Positions 58,365-64,000 of a DNA stretch of 64,000 nucleotides are shown one piece after another. Within the stretch, counting starts at the first letter, position 1. The number at the start of each line of letters is the position of its first letter. The notes under the pieces are model-generated. The model was not told where the DNA came from, did not search any database, and worked only from the letters and a program-made list of their open reading frames with translations. The translations under genes were made by a program, and so were the position numbers. Source of the stretch: Cryptomeria japonica (lineage: Eukaryota > Streptophyta > Pinopsida > Cupressales > Cupressaceae); NCBI RefSeq assembly GCF_030272615.1, contig NC_081408.1, positions 608,934,173 to 608,998,172 on the forward strand. Direction: 5' to 3'.

Positions 58365-58380
58365 TGGTATTATTAGAGCA
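58365..58380 (+). other. Primer binding site
   Basis: TGGTATTATTAGAGCA directly follows the LTR. It resembles the usual initiator-methionine tRNA site TGGTATCAGAGC with a small internal change. Confidence 0.75.
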
Positions 58381-58467
58381 GGTCTAAAGAAAAGATCCAG
58401 AACCAGATTGTTTAATTTTGAATTATTCCTTGCTTTATCTTAGCTTGTTTATTTCAAAGTGTCAACT

Positions 58468-59350
58468 ATGGTGAATGGACTCAAAGTTGAAGACAGATTG
58501 GATGGTGCAGTTAATTATACTTCATGGAAGTTCAGAGTCCTCATTGTGCTTGAAAAGAATAATCTTCTTAACTACGTGAAGTCTTTTGTAGATGAACCTT
58601 TTGATGATTTTGAGAAAGCACAATGGAGAAAGAATAATTTCATGGCAAGAAAAATATTAATTGATTCTATTAAGGATCATCTGGTACCCGTTATATCCAA
58701 GATGGATTCAGCCAAAGAGATGTTTGAATGTCTTCAAAGTTTGTATGAATTCAACAGTACTAGTAGATCTCTAACGTTGAGACATCAACTCCGTCATATC
58801 AAAATGGCTAGAGATGAATCTGTTGTTTCTTTCTTAATGAAGATTATAGAATTGAAGGATCAGCTCAATGCTATTGGTGATTCTATCGAGGATAAAGACT
58901 TGGTTATGCTGGCCATGAATGGCCTTCCTCACTCTTGGGAATCTTTCATTCAAAGTATTAGTGGAAGAAATGAATTACCCAAGTTTGATTGATTGAGAGC
59001 TGATTGCATTCAAGAGGAATGCAGATTGGAGGCAAGAGGAATTGGACATAAATCTCATAATGAAGAAGATCATGTTCTTGTTGCCCATACGTCTAAAAGA
59101 AAAGTATGGAAAGGAAACTTCAAAAGGAACAGAGATAGGAATTCTGAGTCAACTCCTAAATATAAGAAAAGAAAGGATCTCTCTAGGGTACAATGCTTCA
59201 GATGTGACAAATTTGGTCATTTTGCTAGAGAATGTCCTTCCAAACCCAAGCCTCAAGCTGCTGCACAACAAATGTTGTGTTTCTCCTCATAGAGAGTCTA
59301 GTGAAAATTCAGAGGGGTTCTTATTTATTTCTGCTCTCTCCAATAATATT
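58468..59350 (+). pseudogene. copia gag (UBN2-type capsid and CCHC knuckle)
   Basis: gag forms the virus-like particle that packages element RNA. From ATG 58468 the frame shows LDGAVNYTSWKFR, typical of the copia gag N-terminus, then the UBN2 helical core (LRHQLRHIKMARDESVVSFL, about codons 110-130). A TGA at 58990-58992 breaks it; the frame then continues at once with LRADCIQEECRLEARG, so this looks like a single nonsense change, possibly CGA to TGA. A knuckle, CFRCDKFGHFAREC, follows near 59200. A stop at 59290 is bypassed in another frame that runs to the nested insertion at 59356. Confidence 0.92.
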
Positions 59351-59365
59351 CCTACTGTTGAGACA

Positions 59366-59437
59366 TGGACCAGCTAGGACTCGAACCTAGGACCTTCCAT
59401 ACGCTACTGGAGTGCTCTACCATTGAGCTATTGGCCC
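59366..59437 (-). other. tRNA-like sequence in TRIM LTR (first copy on plus strand)
   Basis: 72 bases fold as a tRNA-like cloverleaf: acceptor GGGCCAA with CTGGTCC (one GU and one mismatch), D stem GCTC/GAGC, T arm CTAGG-TTCGAGT-CCTAG. A box TAGCTCAATGGT (59419-59430) and B box GGTTCGAGTCC (59377-59387) fit the polymerase III consensus. The anticodon arm is irregular (CTCCA with TGGAA around an eight-base loop), and no CCA is present. It is not a convincing functional tRNA gene. Confidence 0.8.
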
Positions 59438-59490
59438 CTCTTGGACCAATCCATCATCGGTCCGGGTGTGGCTTATTTCCAACACCAACA

Positions 59491-59500
59491 CCCCCCTTAA
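59491..59500 (-). other. Polypurine tract of the TRIM
   Basis: TTAAGGGGGG on the minus strand immediately precedes the downstream repeat, where plus-strand synthesis would be primed. Confidence 0.75.
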
Positions 59501-59541
59501 GCCACGCCTCTCGTGTGCTTGGGGCTCCTCGCCTGGACCTG

Positions 59542-59553
59542 GATCTGATACAA
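59542..59553 (-). other. Primer-binding-site-like sequence of the TRIM
   Basis: TTGTATCAGATC on the minus strand immediately follows the upstream repeat and matches the usual methionine-tRNA site at ten of twelve bases. Confidence 0.75.
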
Positions 59554-59563
59554 TGTTGAGACA

Positions 59564-59635
59564 TGGGCCAGCTAAGACTCGAACCTAGGACCTTCCATAC
59601 GCTACTGGAGTGCTCTACCATTGAGCTACTAGCCC
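59564..59635 (-). other. tRNA-like sequence in TRIM LTR (second copy)
   Basis: Same unit 198 bases on. The B box is GGTTCGAGTCT (59575-59585), with one change from consensus; the A box TAGCTCAATGGT is intact. Two changes lie in the acceptor region (TAG for CAA side and GGCCC for GGTCC side). Confidence 0.8.
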
Positions 59636-59693
59636 CTCTTGGACCAGTCTATCGTCGGTCCGAGTATGGCTTATTTCCAACACCAACACCTAC

Positions 59694-62600
59694 TGACAGT
59701 GATACATAGCTTATTGATAGTGGAGCCTCCCGCCATATTACAGGTTATCGTGAGCACCTCTCTAATCTGAAAGGAAAAGACTCACTTACAAGTTATCATT
59801 GGTGATGATGCTTCTTATTCTGTGAAATGCGTTGGTTCCCCTTCTTTTCACTTAGATTCAAGTGTTCCTCTTCATTTGAGTGATGTACTGTTTGTTCCTG
59901 GAATTAGGAGGAATCTGATTTCCATTTCAGCATTGGAAGATAAAAGTTATAATGTTGCCTTTGTTAATGGAAAAGTTCTTGCATGGAAAAAGAACTCAAG
60001 CATTAAAACAACTCGTGAGATTGGTGTTCGCCATGACAGCCTTTAAACTCATCCTATTCAAGTTTTTGCACATGATTCAATAAGTTCAAGTGAACTGTGG
60101 CACAAAAGATTTGCTCATCTAAATTTCAGAACCTTGTCTTCCATGGAGAAGGTGGTAGTTGGTCTTCCAAAGCTAAATCAAGATCATGAGGGCGTATGCA
60201 AAGGATGTGCTCTAGGTAAGAACATTAAACATCCATTTCATAGTAGTGAATCTAGAGAAAAAAATGTCCTGGAGCTGATTCATTCTGATTTGTGTGGTCC
60301 TAAGTCAGTTGCGTCTTTAATTGGCTTTTGGTATTATGTTACCTTCATTGATGACTTCTCTCGTTAGTCATGGATTTATTTTCTTAAATCTAAAGAGTCT
60401 GATGAAATACTATCCATATTTATAGAATTTAAAGCTCTTGTTGAAAATTTGTCTGACAAAAGGATCAAAGTTTTAAGATCTAACAATGGAGGGGAATATA
60501 CTTCTGGTTTGTTTCAAAATTTATGTATTGAAGCTGGGATTAAGAGGGAGTTTTGTGTCCCATATAATCCCCAACAAAATGGAATTGTTGAAAGAAAGAA
60601 TAGGTCTATTGTTGAGGCAGCAAAGGCCATGATCCAAGATCAAGGTCTTCAAATATTTCTTTGGGCAGAAGCTTGCAAGACAATTGTTTATGTTTAGAAT
60701 CATAGTCCACATCAAATTCTAGATAATATGTCACTTGAAGAAGCTTTCACAAATTCTAAACCAGATATTAGTCATCTCAGGATTTTTGGATGTCCAGTGT
60801 ATATTCATATTCCAAAAGATAAGAGAACTAAGTTAGGACCTTCAGGGAAGAAAAGCATTTTTGTTGGTTATAGTGAATCATCTAAAGCATACAGAATTTA
60901 CATTCCGAATCAAAAGCAAATTGAAATCAGCAGAGATGTTTCTTTTGAAGAAGATGTAGCTTGCAAAAGGTCTAAAGAATCTAATATGGAAATAGATAGA
61001 GAAGATTTTGTGCCTTTTCAAGATTTGGATATGGCTGTCTTGGATTCCCCTTCTTGCAAAAGGTCTAAAGAATCTAATATGGAAATTGATAGAGAAGATT
61101 TTGTGCCTTCTCAAGATTTGGATATGGCTGTCCCGGATTCCCCTTCAAGAATTCAGAGGGAGACTTCAGGGTTAGAAGTTTCAGTTCATCGTGTTGATCC
61201 TATAGATACTTCTGCTGGTCCAAGTTATGCTTCAGCTGATAAGAAGAGACCTTTGTGGGCCAGACATACTATGCAAGAGACTGAAAAATATGCAGCCCCG
61301 CGTGGCACTTTCAAGGAAAGTAAAAGACCTCATAAGTTTACAAGATATGTTGCTTTGACGAGTTATAATATAGCATCTGAGCCTTCAAGTTTTGAGAAGG
61401 CCTCAAAACAGCAAGTATGGAAGGATGCCATGATGGAGGAATACCAATCCATAATCAAGAATGATGTGTGGGACATAGTTCCTAGGCACAAAAGTAAATA
61501 TGTTGTTTCTTCTAAGTGGTTGTTCAAAATTAAACATGCAGCTGATGGAAGTGTTGAAAAATATAAAGCTAGATTTGTAGCTAGAGGTTTTTCTCAAAAG
61601 GAAGATAAAGACTATGAGGAGACCTTTGCTCCTTTAGCTCGGTACACTTCTATCAGAACTATTATTGCTATCGCAGCTGTTAAAGGGTGGAAATTACATC
61701 AAATGGATGTAAAGACAGCATTCTTGAATGGTGTAATTGAAAAAGTTTTTTATTGAGCAGCCAGATGGCTTTGTGATTCATGAGAAAGAATCACATGTAT
61801 GCAGACTGAAAAAGCCTTTGTGTGGCCTTAAGCAAGCTCCACGTGCATGGTATACAAGAATTGATCATTATTTGTTGAGCGTGAGTTTTTTCATAAATGA
61901 TACAGATTATAATATCTACTTCAAGGTAATTGATGATAAAGCCTTGATTCTAGTTCTATGTGTTGATGATTTATTTCTTACTGGAGAGGACTCTCTCATT
62001 GCTAGATGTAAGAAAGAGTTAGCTTCTGAATTCGAGATGAAAGATTTTGGTTTGATGCATTATTTTCTTGGTTGAGAAGTGTGGCAAAGATCAAATGAAG
62101 TCATATTGAGTCAAGGGAAATACGCCATTGACATTTTGAAAAGATTTGGTATGTTAGATTGCAAGTCTATGACAACTCCCATGGAAGCAAATCTGAAAAA
62201 GTTACATGAGGTTGCAACTAGTTCAGATTTAGTTGATCCTTCTATGTATAGGCAATTGATTGGATTTTTGATGTATTTAGTCAATACAAGGCCTGACATA
62301 TGTTATGTTGTTAACACTCTCAATCACTTTATGTGTGAGCCTAGACAGATTCATTTTGTTGCAACTAAACATATATTGAGATATGTGTATGGTACAATGA
62401 GATATGGTCTGAAATATACTTCTTGTGAAGGTCTGAAATTGCAAGGTTTTTCTGATTCAGACTGGGCAGGATGTGTACCTGACAAGAAGAGCACTTACGG
62501 TTGTTGTTTTAGCTTAGGTTCAGCTATGATTTCCTAGTGCAGCAGAAAGCAATCATGTGTGGCCCAAAGTACAGCAGCTAGAGAAGCAGTGTGGCTTCGC

Positions 62601-62909
62601 AAATTGCTTGCAGGATTGTTTGGACAGCCTTTGGAATCTATAGTGATTCATTGTGATAACCAGAGTTGTGTGAAGCTTTCGATTAATCCTATTTTCTATG
62701 ATAGAACCAAGCATGTGGAAATAAAATATCATTACTTGAGAGATATGGTTCAAAGGAAAGCAATGGAACTCAAGTACATTTGCACAGAAGAGCAAACAAC
62801 AGACATTCTTACCAAGCCACTTCCTAGAGTGAAGTTTTGTTATTTTCGAAACAAGCTTGGTATTATAGAAAATGATGCTCTTGCTGAGAGAGAATCTCAG
62901 CTTCAATGA
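59694..62909 (+). pseudogene. copia pol: protease, integrase, reverse transcriptase, RNase H
   Basis: Order is that of Ty1/copia. Protease LIDSGASRHITGY (59710) follows a TAG at 59707; a single-base insertion near 59790 shifts the frame. GAG-pre-integrase has LWHKRFAHLN and CKGCALGKN. Integrase shows HSDLCGP, FIDDFSR, RSNNGGEY (catalytic Asp replaced by Asn) and GIVERKNRSIVE. The linker carries a 93-bp duplication. Reverse transcriptase shows ARFVARGFSQKE, HQMDVKTAFLNG and CVDDLFLTG, with an extra T in a T-run at about 61745. RNase H shows FSDSDWAG, a shortened VAQSTAAREAVWL segment and EEQTTDILTKPL. Further stops are at 60044, 60365, 60695, 62073 and 62535. The protein ends at TGA 62907-62909. 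Confidence 0.93.
60962..61147 (+). repeat. 93-bp tandem duplication in the integrase-RT linker
   Basis: Two in-frame copies (60962, 61055) duplicate 31 residues beginning CKRSKESNMEIDRE; about five bases differ. The segment is acidic and lies between integrase and reverse transcriptase, a tolerant spacer. Confidence 0.93.
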
Positions 62910-63258
62910 ATCTTTTATATGTTGTTAACGAGTTCTTCTCTATGAGAGAGAAGTTCGAGGTGCAATCCCTTGTAATGCACTTTTCTGTGACAGGGAAATT
63001 TGAGGTGAAAGCCCTTGAGGCTCTTTTCACTTATGGGAGTCGCCATAGTGAATGTCATGTTGAGAGACTCCATGACAACATCACATTGAGTGACTCCATG
63101 ATGAGAGCTTGTGTCATTTCACTCATGGGAGTAGCCATGGTGAACATCATGTCGAGTGAATCCATGGGAGGAGCAAGCATAGGCTGAGGAGCATCTCTTC
63201 CGGTTGTTATATATAGATTCAAGGACCCTTGAATATTTGTAAATGATATCTCCTTTGC
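62910..63258 (+). other. copia 3' untranslated region
   Basis: Between the pol stop and the polypurine tract. Contains two related phrases with CTCATGGGAGTAGCCATGGTG- and GGGAGTCGCCATAGTG-type wording (about 63035-63145), an old local duplication. No gene. Confidence 0.6.
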
Positions 63259-63268
63259 TAAGAGGGAG
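63259..63268 (+). other. Polypurine tract of the copia element
   Basis: TAAGAGGGAG ends directly at the TG of the right LTR, where plus-strand synthesis is primed. Confidence 0.9.
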
Positions 63269-64000
63269 TGTTAAAGGTTATAGCTACAGAAGACATCATT
63301 TTATTTGCTTGGTCATATTACTGTTTTATTATTTGTTCTTTTTGTATTATGTCAATCCTTTATTTACTTCGTTTTGCTGCATATGTATCCGGTTCTATGC
63401 TTGTCGTCACCGACCTGAGTATTAGCTTGAAATGCGTTTTTTATTATCCATCAAGTTTCAGTTTCTTTTGCCTTGGTGGCTTGGTTATTGTATCGTATTT
63501 CTTGTAACTGTCATCTTTAGTGATAATCACATTAAGTGTTGAAGTATTATTTAACTTTTGCGTTATTCACTCTTGTGTTGGCTTTTCATTATTTTTGTAT
63601 GCTTTCCGGGATTGTTTTTAGGAGACAGGTGAAGCTCAGAAGACAGTATATATTTATTCTTATGCAGGGGTGATTTCATATACGTGTGAAGATTTATAAT
63701 TCATATCTTCTTCAGCATTTCTACTTGCTCACAGATGTGTAAAAGCTTTCAGACTGCTATAATATTCTCGGCTTCTTCTCTTGTTTCTCAAGTGCCATCA
63801 ATCATGATTAGATGATTGATTATTAAGCTTGATAGCTCTGTATCTTAAATTTATATTTTCAATAAAACTTGATTTTTGGTGTGGCTGGGTTTTTCGCCCT
63901 CAGGTGGAGGGTTTTCCCAGGATAAATAGTTGTTTATCTTATCTTCATAAGTTTTCCTAGTTGTAGTTATCTGATTTTTTTAGCTTTCTGGTTCTAATTT
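63269..64000 (+). repeat. Right (3') LTR of the copia element, last 5 bases outside window
   Basis: Starts TGTTAA and aligns without gaps to 57628-58359. The expected final TAACA lies past the window edge. About 46 of 732 positions differ from the left LTR. Confidence 0.95.

Larger units (their letters stand above)
59356..59688 (-). mobile_element. TRIM-like miniature LTR retrotransposon with tRNA-like LTRs
   Basis: A 333-bp unit lies inside the copia element on the opposite strand. Two 135-bp direct repeats (59356-59490, 59554-59688) differ at nine positions, all transitions. On the minus strand each starts TGTTGG and ends CAACA. Between them are 63 bases. Right after the upstream repeat comes TTGTATCAGATC, ten of twelve matching the usual TGGTATCAGAGC primer site; right before the downstream repeat is TTAAGGGGGG, a polypurine tract. 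CCTAC flanks the unit exactly at 59351-59355 and 59689-59693. It has no coding capacity. Each repeat holds a tRNA-like sequence in the sense direction. I know of no described TRIM with this feature, but could not search. Confidence 0.9.
57628..64000 (+). mobile_element. Ty1/copia LTR retrotransposon, inactive; 3' LTR cut by window end
   Basis: The element has a 737-bp left LTR, a primer binding site, gag, protease, integrase, reverse transcriptase and RNase H in copia order, a polypurine tract and a right LTR of which 732 bases are visible. The two LTRs align without gaps and differ at about 46 positions (about 6%), so insertion is old. The coding region has at least seven in-frame stops, two single-base frameshifts and a nested 333-bp insertion. 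The right flank is outside the window, so the TSD (expected to match TGCCG at 57623-57627) cannot be checked. Confidence 0.97.

Noticed and set aside
59365-59559. 64-codon frame across the TRIM
   Set aside because: It runs antisense to the tRNA-like and LTR structure and has no homology signal.
59366-59635. Two functional nuclear tRNA genes
   Set aside because: The anticodon arm is irregular, the acceptor has mismatches, and both copies lie inside paired repeats of a retrotransposon-like unit.
1-64000. Mitochondrial or plastid contig
   Set aside because: Copia, LINE, hAT, SINE and kinase remnants and many solo LTRs show nuclear DNA; organelle similarity is confined to about 18.6-21.0 kb.
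1-64000. CRISPR array or bacterial system
   Set aside because: No short regularly spaced repeats with unique spacers and no bacterial genes.

Overview
The window looks like nuclear DNA of a seed plant with a very large, repeat-dominated genome, most likely a gymnosperm such as a conifer. That placement is inference from content: I found no intact host protein gene in 64 kb. Nearly everything recognisable is an old, broken retrotransposon, a solo LTR, a SINE, a DNA transposon, or a fragment of a host or organelle gene. No operons, CRISPR arrays or bacterial signals are present.

Layout. 1-14.9 kb: local tandem repeats, two copies of one tRNA-derived SINE family (5652-5930, 9989-10104), an ORF1-only LINE with a 17-bp target-site duplication (TSD) (7121-8712), a solo LTR with a 5-bp TSD (9246-9722), a copia remnant (13.7-14.1 kb) and a possible second SINE (14641-14896). 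15.9-16.9 kb: the decayed 3' end of a LINE ORF2. 18.6-21.0 kb: a mitochondrial cox1 C-terminal fragment followed by 2.1 kb of unlike-neighbour DNA carrying eleven copies of a short motif. 21.3-24.3 kb: one LTR nested in another. 26.2 kb: a MITE. 28.8-33.3 kb: a degenerate hAT transposon with BED and DUF659 regions. 35.2-36 kb: a receptor-kinase pseudogene.

36.5-48.7 kb is one old RNase-H-bearing LINE split by five insertions: LTRs at 36914-37713, 38641-39947, 41897-42569 and 45253-46932, and a 653-bp hAT-type non-autonomous element at 40457-41109. Exact or near-exact TSDs flank four of them. The fourth LTR is instead flanked by 96-bp direct repeats of LINE sequence.

57628-64000 is a nearly complete but dead Ty1/copia element; its 3' LTR runs off the window end about 5 bases short. 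Inside it, on the opposite strand, lies the most notable object: a 333-bp TRIM-like miniature LTR retrotransposon (59356-59688). It has 135-bp LTRs, a 5-bp TSD, a primer-binding-site-like and a polypurine-like sequence, and each LTR contains a tRNA-like unit with RNA polymerase III A and B boxes. It resembles in principle the Cassandra elements that carry 5S rRNA sequence, but with a tRNA-like module.

The genes do not form a pathway. The window records layered transposition, short-range tandem duplication and decay. All counts and alignments were made by eye.
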